A DNA stretch of 54,706 nt. Origin: JBPOFY01 sp049889815. GTDB lineage: Bacteria > Verrucomicrobiota > Verrucomicrobiia > Opitutales > Coraliomargaritaceae. The stretch covers positions 1 through 54,706 of the forward strand of contig JBMHCR010000001.1 of assembly GCA_049889815.1 (NCBI GenBank). The letters are read 5' to 3'. The position numbers were made by a program, and so were the translations under genes. The first letter of the stretch is position 1. Every line of letters begins with the position of its first letter. The notes beneath the pieces were generated by a model. The model was not told the origin of the DNA and ran no database searches. It saw nothing but the letters and a program-made list of their open reading frames with translations. Of this stretch, positions 37,583-46,698 are shown piece by piece.

Positions 37583-37614
37583 TGAGAAATCACTCAAGTA
37601 AGCTCGTTTAAAAA

Positions 37615-38199
37615 TTAAGCCCGCTTGCGAAACAGCACCACTTCTTCGCATCCGTATGAGCGGCCCGGGTAGCTGTCTTTTGGAACAAAGGACTCTACTC
37701 GTTCAAACGATTCGGAAAACAAAGCTTCGATCTCGTTTGCTGCAATCGGATGCGGCGGGCCGTAACCATCGTAGTCCGACACCTCGCGGAAAAAGATCGC
37801 CAAAAAATGTCCACGAGACTTTAGAGAGGCTCCAACAGATTTGGCGTAGGCTTCTCGTTGGCCCGGTTCGATGGCACACAAGCAGGTATGCTCAAAGACC
37901 CAGTCAAACTGCCCCTTAAACTCATCCGGTAGATTCAGAAAGTCCGCGAGCTCGTAGCGTTCATCAGAGACACTAGAAAAAGCCTGTGCTTTGCGCAGGG
38001 CCCCTTGTGCGATGTCCACGCCCACAACAGTAGCCCCCTGCCTTGCAAGCAGGCGCACGTCATGCCCAGTGCCGCAACCAGGTACGATAACTTTCCCTGC
38101 AATCGGCCTTTTTCTAAGAAAATCCACAAGCGGTGGCGCTGCCCTTCCCTTGTCCCAAGGGGTTTCTCCATTCGCATATGCAGCTTCCCAGTCTTTCAT
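37615..38199 (-). CDS. Class I SAM-dependent methyltransferase (TPMT-like)
   Basis: A 194-residue protein from MKDWEAAYANGETPWDKG; an ATG four codons upstream is possible. The SAM motif is VIVPGCGTGHDVRLLA, with the acidic ribose-binding VVGVDIA. The N-terminal W-x-x-x-Y...PWDKG and the later FDWVFEHTCLCAI are typical of the thiopurine S-methyltransferase group. The LAIFFRE and GYGPPH segments also fit. It methylates an unknown, possibly sulphur-, selenium- or tellurium-containing, small molecule. It is divergent from the SIS gene. Confidence 0.9.
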   Translation of the reverse strand: MKDWEAAYANGETPWDKGRAAPPLVDFLRKRPIAGKVIVPGCGTGHDVRLLARQGATVVGVDIAQGALRKAQAFSSVSDERYELADFLNLPDEFKGQFDWVFEHTCLCAIEPGQREAYAKSVGASLKSRGHFLAIFFREVSDYDGYGPPHPIAANEIEALFSESFERVESFVPKDSYPGRSYGCEEVVLFRKRA

Positions 38200-38320
38200 C
38201 AAGACCAACATAGCTATGCTTAGATCAAATTCAACCCACTGAAAAGTTTACCCTTAAAATAACCGTTCACTGTGCAGAGCAGAGAGACACAGCTTGATCC
38301 CTCTTCCCGTCAGTCTTATA

Positions 38321-38335
38321 CTTAGTTAAACTAAG
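38321..38335. promoter_or_regulatory. Perfect palindrome CTTAGTTAAACTAAG, candidate operator
   Basis: A 7-1-7 perfect palindrome lies 41 bases upstream of the SIS-protein start codon in the divergent intergenic region. Its size and position suit a regulator-binding site, but no regulator gene is nearby. Confidence 0.4.
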
Positions 38336-38376
38336 GAAACTTGCTCATTTTAAAAACACCTTATACCATCTCGCCT

Positions 38377-39102
38377 ATGTCACTCGCAGAGAAATTCTAC
38401 AACTGCTCCACAGAGCTTCAGTCCACCGTACACGAAGCCAATAAAAGCACGCTCGCTGCTGCTGGAAAACGTATTGCTCATTCCATCGCGGCTGACGGTG
38501 TGCTCCATACGTTTGGTAGTGGTCACTCGCAGATTTTAGCGGCAGAGATCGAACGACGAGCAGGTGGACTTGTGCCCGTCAGTAGCATCAACGACCCGGC
38601 AGATGGCTGGCCTGAGCAGATCCCTGGCTACGGTGGGCGTCTCTTTCAACGCTACGCTTACCAGTATGCGGTGCAACCGAGTGACGTCGTACTCGTCATC
38701 TCCAACTCAGGCCGCAACGCAAGTCCGATCGAAGTCGCACTGGAGGCAAAAGCTGCCGGACTCGATGTCGTGGTAATGACCTCTCTTGAAATGTCCAAAG
38801 CGACGACTTCTCGACACCCTTCAGGGAAAAAGCTCTATGAACTCGGTGACTATGTGTTGGACAATGGTGGCGTTCCGGGCGATGCGGCGATCGACGCTCC
38901 GGGCTTTGCCTACAAGGTTGGTCCAACCTCAACCATGAGTGGTGCGCTGCTTCTCAACCTGCTCTCAATGGAGATTATTGAAGAACTCATCGCGAGGGGT
39001 GTCACCCCACCGACCTATGTCAGTCAAAACGCCGATGGTGGCGCTGAGCACAACGAAGCACTCGCCACGAAATACCGCCATCGTATCCGCAGACCTATTT
39101 AG
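38377..39102 (+). CDS. SIS-domain sugar phosphate-binding protein (UPF0309-like)
   Basis: A 241-residue SIS (sugar isomerase) protein from MSLAEKFYNC; an upstream TTG start is possible but unneeded. The SIS phosphate-loop segments are VLHTFGSGHSQILAAE and VLVISNSGRNASPIEVALEA, followed by a C-terminal helix (SGALLLNLLSMEIIEELIARG). UPF0309 members resemble phosphoheptose isomerase and probably act on phosphorylated amino sugars. The tsaB-like gene begins nine bases downstream, then alr, so the three probably form one transcript. Confidence 0.88.
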   Translation: MSLAEKFYNCSTELQSTVHEANKSTLAAAGKRIAHSIAADGVLHTFGSGHSQILAAEIERRAGGLVPVSSINDPADGWPEQIPGYGGRLFQRYAYQYAVQPSDVVLVISNSGRNASPIEVALEAKAAGLDVVVMTSLEMSKATTSRHPSGKKLYELGDYVLDNGGVPGDAAIDAPGFAYKVGPTSTMSGALLLNLLSMEIIEELIARGVTPPTYVSQNADGGAEHNEALATKYRHRIRRPI

Positions 39103-39111
39103 TATCGAAAA

Positions 39112-39792
39112 ATGGATACAACCGCTCAGCCAAAGTTTCCAGCGCTCTTAGTCGACGGCAGCGGCAGCGCAGTCTTCGCTGGGGTGCTTGGTGAGGATCA
39201 ACAGTGGCTCGCGAAAACTCACCAGGATGGCACACCACTAGAACAGCTGTTCCCGACCGTTGAAACCACACTTCTTGCGGCAGATATCGAGCTATCCGAT
39301 CTACGCAGTTTTATTTACTGCGAAGGACCCGGCTCTGTGCTGGGTTTACGTTTGTGCGCTATGGCAATCGAAACATGGGGACGTCTCTATCCAAAATCGG
39401 CACAGTACTTTTCTTACAACTCCCTACAGTTTTGCGCGAGCCTCATCCGCCAAGAAGCTGAAACTGACTCGAAGGCGCTTTTAGTCTCTGACTGGAAAAA
39501 AGGCGCTTGGAACGCCATCGAAATTTCATCCGATACAATCAGCGAAACCACGGTGTTAAATGATGAGGATATCGCTGATTTTGCGGGTCTCGTTTATCAC
39601 TTACCACAACGCAAAGGTTGGCAAAAACCACCCAGCAACGCGATCACACTCAGCTACACACCCGAGCGCTTACAAAGCCTCTTCGACGACTTCAGCTGGC
39701 TTAAGGCTACGAGAGGCGTCGAGCTCTACTCCAGCGGAGTGAATACTTTTCAAAAATGGACGGCGGATCGCCACCGAGCCCCAAGTGAGTAG
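39112..39792 (+). CDS. tsaB: TsaB-like protein (tRNA t6A synthesis, YeaZ family)
   Basis: A 226-residue ASKHA-fold protein. The N-terminus ALLVDGSGSAVFAGVL aligns with the TsaB start (LxIDTSxxxxSVAL), then EQLFPTVETTLLAADIELSDL and the signature CEGPGSVLGLRLC (family GPGSFTGLRIG). TsaB supports TsaD in making N6-threonylcarbamoyladenosine on tRNA. The first motif is diverged (DTS to DGS) and the C-terminal half is weakly conserved, which is common for TsaB. It overlaps the next gene, alr, by eight bases. Confidence 0.78.
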   Translation: MDTTAQPKFPALLVDGSGSAVFAGVLGEDQQWLAKTHQDGTPLEQLFPTVETTLLAADIELSDLRSFIYCEGPGSVLGLRLCAMAIETWGRLYPKSAQYFSYNSLQFCASLIRQEAETDSKALLVSDWKKGAWNAIEISSDTISETTVLNDEDIADFAGLVYHLPQRKGWQKPPSNAITLSYTPERLQSLFDDFSWLKATRGVELYSSGVNTFQKWTADRHRAPSE

Positions 39793-40924
39793 CACAGCAA
39801 ACAGTAAAAGCCATCGTTGCTGGGCCGAGATCGACCTCGCCGCTTTCGAGCGCAATTTGAAACGCATTCAAGCTGCGCTACCAAATGGTGTGCGCTATAT
39901 CTCGGTGGTTAAGGCCGACGCCTACGGCCACGGCATGCCGCAAATGGTGCGCCGTTTGATGCAAAGTGGCGTCGACTACTTTGCAGTCGCCAATGTGCAC
40001 GAAGCCGCCGACATTCGCCACATGGGAATGGGCTGGCCGATCCTGATCCTAAGCGCGCTACTTCCCGACGAAGATCGCTACTTACTCGATTACGATCTCA
40101 CAGCAACGATCAGCACTCCGGAGGAGGCTACACGGCTGAACGCACTCGGCGAAAAGCACGGCAAATCGATCAAGGTGCATCTGAAGATCGATACCGGCAT
40201 GGGACGGCTCGGCGTCTGGCACACCGAAGCTGCGACCCTACTCCATACGGTTCAATCGCTCCCGCACCTTCTTCTCGAGGGCATTTACACGCATTTCTCG
40301 AGCGCGGATCAAGACCCCGACTTCACGCAGGAACAGCGCCAACGCTTTCTCGCCGCGCTCCCCAAAAATCGAGATGGGCTCATCATACATGCCGACAATT
40401 CCGCCGGACTCGATAGCCTCAGCGGCGATAGCCCCTTCAATGCGGTGCGGGTCGGACTCCTGCAGCTCGGTGTGCCGCCTTATCCCAACTCAGCGCTCGG
40501 AAGGGCAAAGGTAGAACCGGTATTTAGTTTTCACACACGAATTGGGCTGATCAAGACACTACCCGCAGGTACAGATATCAGCTATGGGCGAACCCATCGC
40601 CTCGATAAAGAAACCAAAATCGCCACCCTCACCTCTGGTTATGCGGACGGCATCCCCATTCAATTGAGCAATAAAGGCAGCGTTCTGATTCAGGGGCAGC
40701 GTTGTCCGATACTTGGTCGAGTGACGATGGACCAAACGATCATCGACGTCACTCACATCGAATCTATTGAAGTGGGCGCGCCTGCACTGCTAGTCGGTCG
40801 AGCAGGCATGGCAGAGATCACCGTATCCGAATTCAGCGAGATGGCACAAACCATCGCTTGGGAAACACTTTGTTCGATTACCAAGCGAGTCCCGCGTGTT
40901 TACATCGGCTCCCGGGAAATTTAA
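39785..40924 (+). CDS. alr: Alanine racemase
   Basis: A 379-residue fold-type III PLP enzyme that converts L- to D-alanine for peptidoglycan. The N-terminal CWAEIDLAAFERNLKRI and YISVVKADAYGHG (PLP lysine) are canonical. LKIDTGMGRLG, the ISYGRTH segment with the opposite catalytic tyrosine, and LGRVTMDQTIIDV are also present. It starts with GTG inside the end of the tsaB-like gene. The length is standard. It is convergent with the RRM gene, with six bases between stop codons. Confidence 0.97.
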   Translation: MSSTANSKSHRCWAEIDLAAFERNLKRIQAALPNGVRYISVVKADAYGHGMPQMVRRLMQSGVDYFAVANVHEAADIRHMGMGWPILILSALLPDEDRYLLDYDLTATISTPEEATRLNALGEKHGKSIKVHLKIDTGMGRLGVWHTEAATLLHTVQSLPHLLLEGIYTHFSSADQDPDFTQEQRQRFLAALPKNRDGLIIHADNSAGLDSLSGDSPFNAVRVGLLQLGVPPYPNSALGRAKVEPVFSFHTRIGLIKTLPAGTDISYGRTHRLDKETKIATLTSGYADGIPIQLSNKGSVLIQGQRCPILGRVTMDQTIIDVTHIESIEVGAPALLVGRAGMAEITVSEFSEMAQTIAWETLCSITKRVPRVYIGSREI

Positions 40925-40930
40925 ATGGGA

Positions 40931-41200
40931 TTACGCTTCCTCTTCAGAGCGCTCACGCTCCTTGGCGACGTTTACCTTGAGCGCACGTCCGGCAACTTCC
41001 TGACCGTCCAACTGGCGGATTGCTTCTTCGCCCGCTGCTTCGTCTACCATCGTTACGAAACCGAAGCCACGCGGGCGGCCACCACCAGGGCGGGTCACAA
41101 TGATGGCGTCTTCCACCTCACCGGTCTGCGAGAAGATTTCGCGAAGATCCTCGCTAGTGGCATCGAATGATAAATTTCCTACGTAGAGTCGAACGGACAT
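40931..41200 (-). CDS. RRM-type RNA-binding protein
   Basis: An 89-residue single RNA-recognition-motif protein from MSVRLYVGNLSF; a longer frame to 41287 lacks homology-like sequence. RNP2 is LYVGNLSF and RNP1 is RGFGFVTM. The C-terminus is charged (AKERERSEEEA). Such glycine-poor single-RRM proteins are common in cyanobacteria and Verrucomicrobiota, where they are linked to cold response or RNA chaperoning. It lies divergent from the ABC transporter gene. Confidence 0.94.
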   Translation of the reverse strand: MSVRLYVGNLSFDATSEDLREIFSQTGEVEDAIIVTRPGGGRPRGFGFVTMVDEAAGEEAIRQLDGQEVAGRALKVNVAKERERSEEEA

Positions 41201-41336
41201 GGTCAATAAATAGCTAAAAGTTAGTCGAGTGCAGTGATTTGCAGCAAAAGCAGAAATGAAGCGGTCGAACTCGAAGGCTGTCCACACTTAATTAAAAAAC
41301 GATTCTGATTTGCCAATTCTGTAAGTGGAGGCTTCG

Positions 41337-43115
41337 GTGACCGCAGAGATGACAAAAAGCAGAGAAAAGAAGCAAAGTACCATTCTCCGAGTATCGGCCT
41401 ACCTGTTCCGCTACCGGGGGCTTTTCTGGCTGACCATCGGGCTCGCAGCGAGTATGACCTTGCTCGAAATCGCAGTGCCCTACGCAATCAAAATCATCCT
41501 CGATGATATTCAGGCAGAGGGTACGGTGAACACGCTCGCTTGGGGTGTCGCAATTATCGCGCTCTTCTATATCGCCAGCGAGGTCTTTAACAGCTTCCGA
41601 ATTCGTGTGAACAACAAGCTCGAGCAGCAGGTTCTGCTAGAAATGCGCCGCGACCTGCACAGTAAACTGCTGCGCCTTCCGGTCTCTTTCTACGATCAGC
41701 GCAAGAGCGGTGAAATTTCCTCCCGTGTGATTGAGGATGTCGCGGCGGTCGAGCGAGCGCTTCTCGACGGCACTGAGCAAGGCACTGGCGCTATCCTCCG
41801 CATTGTAGGTATCACCACGATCTTGTTCATCATGGAACCAACTCTAGCCTGGTGCGTTTTCTTGCCCGTTCCGATCTTGTTGTTTGTGGGCGTCTTTTAC
41901 GCGAAAGGTTCCCGAAAAGTCTGGAAAGCCGTTCGCGAGAGTTCTGGAGACCTCAACAGCCTTCTGGTTGAGGACATTCAAGGCAACCGCCTTATCCAGA
42001 CCTTCGGACTTCAGAAAAGAGAATCTGCTCGCTTTGAGGAAAAGGCGGAAGACCTCCGCTTTAAAACGCTCAAGGCCATGTATCGTTGGGCGTTCTATAA
42101 CCCAAGCACGAACTTGGTAACTAAGCTTGGCTTCCTGAGTATCGTGGCTCTGGGCGGTTATTTCGTTCTACAAGGTAATGCTGATTTTACGATTGGTAAA
42201 CTCATCGCATTTTTCCTCTACGCCAATATGCTTTACGTGCCGATTTCGCAACTCCATGGGCTGAACCATCTACTATCTGCCGGCCGAGCATCTGGCGAAC
42301 GCGTCTTTGAGGTGCTCGACGCAAACATCGAAGTAGCCGAAGCCGAGAAACCCGTCCCAGTGCCAGGCGGCCCAGTGTCGATCCACTTCGAGAATGTGTG
42401 CTTCGAATATCCCGGTCGCCCGGCGATTCTTGAAAACTTCAATTTAGAAATACGCGCCAATGAAGTGACCGCGCTCGTCGGCCATACAGGTGCCGGGAAG
42501 TCCACCATCGCCAACCTTGCGATGCGCACTTACGACGCAACCGATGGTGTGGTTCAGGTCTCAGGCACAGATATTCGCACTATTGAACTCGAAGACCTGC
42601 ACAATCAGATCGGCCATGTCGCTCAGGACCCCTTCTTGTTTGAAGGCACGGTGCGCGATAATCTACTGCTCGCAAAAGCCAATGCCAGCGAAAATCAAAT
42701 TGTCGCGGCCCTAGAGAAAGCCTGTGCTTGGGACTTCGTCGATGCACTTCCCGAAAAGCTCGATACCAACATCGGAGAGAAAGGTATTCGGCTTAGTCAG
42801 GGCGAAAAACAACGCCTGACCATTGCCCGAGTTCTGCTGAAGAATCCACCCTTCGTGATTCTCGACGAAGCAACTGCAAGCGTCGACACAATCACTGAGC
42901 GCAAGATCCAGGAGGCCCTCGACAATCTAGTTGAGGCACGAACTGTTCTCATCATCGCACACCGCCTGTCTACTGTTCGACGCGCGAACAAGATCGTCGT
43001 GCTTGAAGGCGGCCGTATCATCGAATCCGGAGCCCACGAAAGCCTCCTCGCACAGGACGGACACTATGCAAAACTTTGGCAGCACCAAAGTGATTTGATC
43101 CCGGAGCACAATTGA
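41337..43115 (+). CDS. ABC exporter, fused permease and ATPase
   Basis: About 592 residues if translation begins at the GTG at 41337, which has a good GGAGG (41327-41331) five bases upstream. Other starts are GTG 41325 and ATG 41349. Six membrane helices (from YLFRYRGLFWLTIGLAASM onwards) precede an ATPase domain with Walker A GHTGAGKST, signature RLSQGEKQR and Walker B FVILDEATASVD, plus the H-loop IIAHRLST. It is a half-transporter of the MsbA/multidrug type that would act as a homodimer. The substrate is unknown. Confidence 0.94.
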   Translation: MTAEMTKSREKKQSTILRVSAYLFRYRGLFWLTIGLAASMTLLEIAVPYAIKIILDDIQAEGTVNTLAWGVAIIALFYIASEVFNSFRIRVNNKLEQQVLLEMRRDLHSKLLRLPVSFYDQRKSGEISSRVIEDVAAVERALLDGTEQGTGAILRIVGITTILFIMEPTLAWCVFLPVPILLFVGVFYAKGSRKVWKAVRESSGDLNSLLVEDIQGNRLIQTFGLQKRESARFEEKAEDLRFKTLKAMYRWAFYNPSTNLVTKLGFLSIVALGGYFVLQGNADFTIGKLIAFFLYANMLYVPISQLHGLNHLLSAGRASGERVFEVLDANIEVAEAEKPVPVPGGPVSIHFENVCFEYPGRPAILENFNLEIRANEVTALVGHTGAGKSTIANLAMRTYDATDGVVQVSGTDIRTIELEDLHNQIGHVAQDPFLFEGTVRDNLLLAKANASENQIVAALEKACAWDFVDALPEKLDTNIGEKGIRLSQGEKQRLTIARVLLKNPPFVILDEATASVDTITERKIQEALDNLVEARTVLIIAHRLSTVRRANKIVVLEGGRIIESGAHESLLAQDGHYAKLWQHQSDLIPEHN

Positions 43116-43122
43116 GCGAACC

Positions 43123-46100
43123 CTAAGGAACTTTCAGCACCCACTTCGCGATGAACATCATCGGCAAGTAGATTAGCAGATAGATACCGAGCCAGCCGAT
43201 GTCTTTGCTGGTTCCTGGAAAAACACAAAAAGTCGCCTTGGTCAGCGCGCGTGGATACTTCACATTGATCGTAGGCACTTCCGTCGACTCAGGGTTGATC
43301 AAAGCAAGTCCAGGTGGCTGGGATGAGCCAAACACGAGATCAAATGCGGAAATCACTTCGCCGCCCACAAAGAGTTCAACTGCATGCGCACCCCACGCGT
43401 CTGTGGGAACCTCAATCATCCAGGTAAGCTTCTGCGGTGGCACGCCTACTTGAAGGTAACTATTCAAACTGGAAACAAGCAGCTGCCGCGCATGATCACC
43501 AGCAGATTGCACCTCCCACGGCAGACTAGATAGGTCACTGGACTGGTTCCACTCGCTACGCAGCTCCTCAAGCTCCGCACGAATCGGTGGCAGGCTCTGT
43601 TCAGGTTTTGAAATCGAACTGAGTTTTAAAGGCCCTGCAACCGATAAGGTCACGGGCTCGGTCACCTCGCCATCCACATCGGCGACAATACTCACCATCC
43701 GACCCGGCTCCGCACTCCAAGACAATGGATCCACACGCATCGGAAACCACATGAAAATCATAATCATCGGTCCCAGCACACAAGCCAGTGGCACCATCGA
43801 AGCTTTCAAAATCCGGAGCGTGACTGGACCCGCAAGTCGCTCCATTTCTTTCTTGAGCGGACTCTCGGCCGGCAACTTCGCAGCCGCCTTGCGCAAAACA
43901 CCAGCGCGACGCTTCGCTTCGAGAATGCGCGCATTATCAGTCATCAAGCGCTGCATTAAAATCGGTATCAAGCCGAAGAACCCAGCCACAATACCAACCG
44001 CGGTGACCATCCCGAAATTTCGAATAAGCGGCCAGATGATCCAATCGATCAAACCGATGGCTGGCTCATGCAAGATCTGCGGTGGCAATAAAAAAACCAA
44101 CCCGAGCAACAAGCCCCAGAACAAGGCCATCACCAAACCCAGTCGATTGACTTTTGCCTCTTTCGTGCCAGGTTCTGGTGGAATTTCAGCCGCGGGGATC
44201 GAGACACCCTCAGTCTCCACACGCTCAGCTCCGTCTCGGTAGATCTGCCCTGAGTCTGCATCGATGCTAAGCACCTCTCTCTCGTCGAAATAACTCGTCG
44301 CCCCGTCAAATACAACTGCGGGCAAGCCCATCTCCCGCGCTACGACAGCTCCATGCGAGAGCGAACCACCGCGCTCAAGAATCAGTCCACCTGCTTTTGC
44401 AAATAACGGGGTCCATGAAGGATCCGTCGATGGGCAAACCAATATCGAACCAGCCTCAAAGTCCTCGACTGAACTAGGGTCAAACACAATACGCGCCGGC
44501 CCACTCACTGCACCTCTAGAAACACTATGCGCATCAACCGAGTCCGCCGTGGCATCCACCTGCGCGGTCCCCAGCTCGGCAATATCGCTCTGCTCAATCA
44601 CATGTGGCAACTTTAACTGCTTCGAAACCTGCGAGTGTAAACGCCGCTCATTGATCTTACCTTTCGGAACAAAGCCAGAGCACAACGCATCCTTGATCTC
44701 ATCAGGGGTGAGATAAAACACCTCTTCAGCAAGGTCCAACCGACGACCAAACTCCAGCGCTGTGTCTCGAAGGCTCGAATACGCCAGCATCAAATAGAAC
44801 TTACCATCTTCACGGAAACGGAGATACCTGCGCACCTGATCACTGGCATCCTTGACCTCAGCATACGTCTTTCCATCCAGCTGAGTTTTCAAATCAGACA
44901 AGAATTGATCGGCTGCCTGCAAACGCTCCGCGTGTTGCTTCTCGATATCCACACCACCTATAGTTTGCTCGGCAAGCTGTTGCACCGAAACCGTCTGCTC
45001 CTTCCAACGCGGCGATGCCAAATCAAACTCTGCAGATGCACGATGGCCGAATTCCTCGAGCCAATCGTCCAGTGATCGTTCGCCTTTCGCAACTTGTGCG
45101 AGCGCAACATTCCCAGCCAGTGTGCGATCCATCACCGCACTCACAGAAAGCTTTGCCAAGGCTTCGTCGGTCGCTTCACCCCAGACGTGCTCTTTGAGCA
45201 AGTCGCGCAAACGATCGACCGCGACGGTCTCCACCATGCTTGGTAGAAACGCCATCGGACCAAACTCGTCCATCACGGTACGGACTTGTTTCTCCCACAA
45301 CTCGAAGAGTGCTTCGTCCGATAGTCCGTCGAGGTTCAGAGCTGCCTGCTCCTCCGTCCACCGAACGACCTTTGGCACATACTCGTTATCGAACTTCTGT
45401 TCGAGATCGACCGAAATAGCATCCACCCTCTGTGCAGCCCGTCGACCGATTGCTCCTGCCTTGCGCATATCCGCAAGCTTGCCAATCGGCACCGTCGGCG
45501 GCTGTTGCGCCGCATCTGGATCGTTACGCAAACGCTCAGGGTCATATGCAAAGGGGTAGTTCTCAGCGAACAGCTCCGTCATCAAGGAGCAATCCATGTA
45601 TATCTCGTTGCCCAGCAAATCGAGGAAGCTGCGCTCGCGCACAACATCACTTGGTTCAAAGCCGAGCTCTTCGTGCATCTTGCCAAAGCCCCCACTGCCC
45701 GACATGAATTGTGAAACAATCGACCAAGTCAAAGGCGTTGGCTGCGGCAAGGTCTCGCCAAGATTGTGGCGCACCCAAGGGCCACCACCCTGCTCGGTAC
45801 GTTCATTGAGGTAACTTTGAATCGATGCCAAGGATTGGTTGTAGGCATCCGTTTCCGCAAGCGTCGTGATCGGTCGTGCTTGAACCGCATAAACCTTGCC
45901 ATTCTCAACAGCCCATTCGATATCCTGCGGCTTACCAAAAAATAATTCCGACTGCTGACCGATCTCAACCAAGCGCGCGAGCTGCTCGTAGCTCAGGCAT
46001 GCACGCTTGCGTTGATCTTTCGTGACCGGCTGAAAACCTTCCTTGCCCGGGAACATTGCTTTTTGCTTATCCGCGACAGTATATTCGATCACTTTAATAG

Positions 46101-46698
46101 TAGCAGCTTCAATAAGGACCAGATCCGGCTGCACCTCTCCAGAGACCAAAGTTTCGCCAAGCCCCCACGATGCTTCGATCAGCGTATGGTCGCGATTGCC
46201 GCTGCGTGGATCCACTGTAAAAAGGACACCCGCAACCGACGATTCAACCTGACGCTGCACAACGACCGCCATCGCGACCTCATTCGGGTCAATATTATTC
46301 TCGTTGAGATAGGATAAAATGCGCTCGGAGCGGGTACTTGCCCAGCACTTCTCAACGGCCTCTATGACCGCATCTGGAGTGCTGAGATTGAGAAAGGTGT
46401 CATACTGCCCCGCCATCGAAGCGCCCGCCATATCCTCAGCGGTTGCCGACGAGCGCACTGCCATGATCTGTCCGTCGAATGCCTTGAGCGCATCGCGAAT
46501 GGCATCTGCCAAGACGGGTGAAACCCTGCCATCCGGTGCGGCGTAAAAGGCGCTCGTGGTAACCACGAAGCCGTCTGGAACCGGCAAACCTGCCTGAAAC
46601 AACTTCGCTAGGTTGATTGCCTTGCCACCAACGAGACTGAGATCATGCGCCTCTTGCAAAGCACACAAGCAATTGGGCGGTGCACTACTGTCCGACAT
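43123..46698 (-). CDS. Rifampin-phosphotransferase/PEP-synthase-like dikinase fused to an EMC3/TMCO1-like membrane domain
   Basis: A long protein: 1191 residues from MSDSSAPPNC, or 1199 from an ATG at 46722; residue numbers here use the longer form. Part one is an ATP-grasp PPDK-N-like domain (LSLVGGKAINLAKL, AVRSSATAEDMAGASMAGQY). A helical middle follows with VRHNLGETLPQPTPLTW, close to rifampin phosphotransferase and PpsA-like proteins. A swivelling phosphohistidine domain has GGSLSHGAVVAREMGLPAVV (His about 790). The PEP-binding TIM barrel is absent, as in rifampin phosphotransferase. From about 858 comes a membrane part (three hydrophobic segments around a basic MQRLMTDNARILEAKRR loop) resembling EMC3/TMCO1/DUF106, then about 170 extracytoplasmic residues and a last helix. 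It is the last gene of a four-gene operon and overlaps the upstream gene by 14 bases. The substrate is unknown. Confidence 0.85.
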   Translation of the reverse strand: MSDSSAPPNCLCALQEAHDLSLVGGKAINLAKLFQAGLPVPDGFVVTTSAFYAAPDGRVSPVLADAIRDALKAFDGQIMAVRSSATAEDMAGASMAGQYDTFLNLSTPDAVIEAVEKCWASTRSERILSYLNENNIDPNEVAMAVVVQRQVESSVAGVLFTVDPRSGNRDHTLIEASWGLGETLVSGEVQPDLVLIEAATIKVIEYTVADKQKAMFPGKEGFQPVTKDQRKRACLSYEQLARLVEIGQQSELFFGKPQDIEWAVENGKVYAVQARPITTLAETDAYNQSLASIQSYLNERTEQGGGPWVRHNLGETLPQPTPLTWSIVSQFMSGSGGFGKMHEELGFEPSDVVRERSFLDLLGNEIYMDCSLMTELFAENYPFAYDPERLRNDPDAAQQPPTVPIGKLADMRKAGAIGRRAAQRVDAISVDLEQKFDNEYVPKVVRWTEEQAALNLDGLSDEALFELWEKQVRTVMDEFGPMAFLPSMVETVAVDRLRDLLKEHVWGEATDEALAKLSVSAVMDRTLAGNVALAQVAKGERSLDDWLEEFGHRASAEFDLASPRWKEQTVSVQQLAEQTIGGVDIEKQHAERLQAADQFLSDLKTQLDGKTYAEVKDASDQVRRYLRFREDGKFYLMLAYSSLRDTALEFGRRLDLAEEVFYLTPDEIKDALCSGFVPKGKINERRLHSQVSKQLKLPHVIEQSDIAELGTAQVDATADSVDAHSVSRGAVSGPARIVFDPSSVEDFEAGSILVCPSTDPSWTPLFAKAGGLILERGGSLSHGAVVAREMGLPAVVFDGATSYFDEREVLSIDADSGQIYRDGAERVETEGVSIPAAEIPPEPGTKEAKVNRLGLVMALFWGLLLGLVFLLPPQILHEPAIGLIDWIIWPLIRNFGMVTAVGIVAGFFGLIPILMQRLMTDNARILEAKRRAGVLRKAAAKLPAESPLKKEMERLAGPVTLRILKASMVPLACVLGPMIMIFMWFPMRVDPLSWSAEPGRMVSIVADVDGEVTEPVTLSVAGPLKLSSISKPEQSLPPIRAELEELRSEWNQSSDLSSLPWEVQSAGDHARQLLVSSLNSYLQVGVPPQKLTWMIEVPTDAWGAHAVELFVGGEVISAFDLVFGSSQPPGLALINPESTEVPTINVKYPRALTKATFCVFPGTSKDIGWLGIYLLIYLPMMFIAKWVLKVP
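43723..44151 (-). other. EMC3/TMCO1 (DUF106)-like membrane module inside the dikinase fusion
   Basis: Residues 858-1000 of the fusion. The order is helix (LGLVMALFWGLLLGLVFLL), a hydrophobic pair ending GFFGLIPILMQRLMTD, a basic helical loop (ARILEAKRRAGVLRKAAAK), then a Met-rich helix (GPMIMIFMWFPM). Archaeal DUF106 and eukaryotic EMC3, distant relatives of YidC/Oxa1 insertases, share this layout, including the LMTD-type start of the cytosolic helix. The match was made by eye only. Confidence 0.6.
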
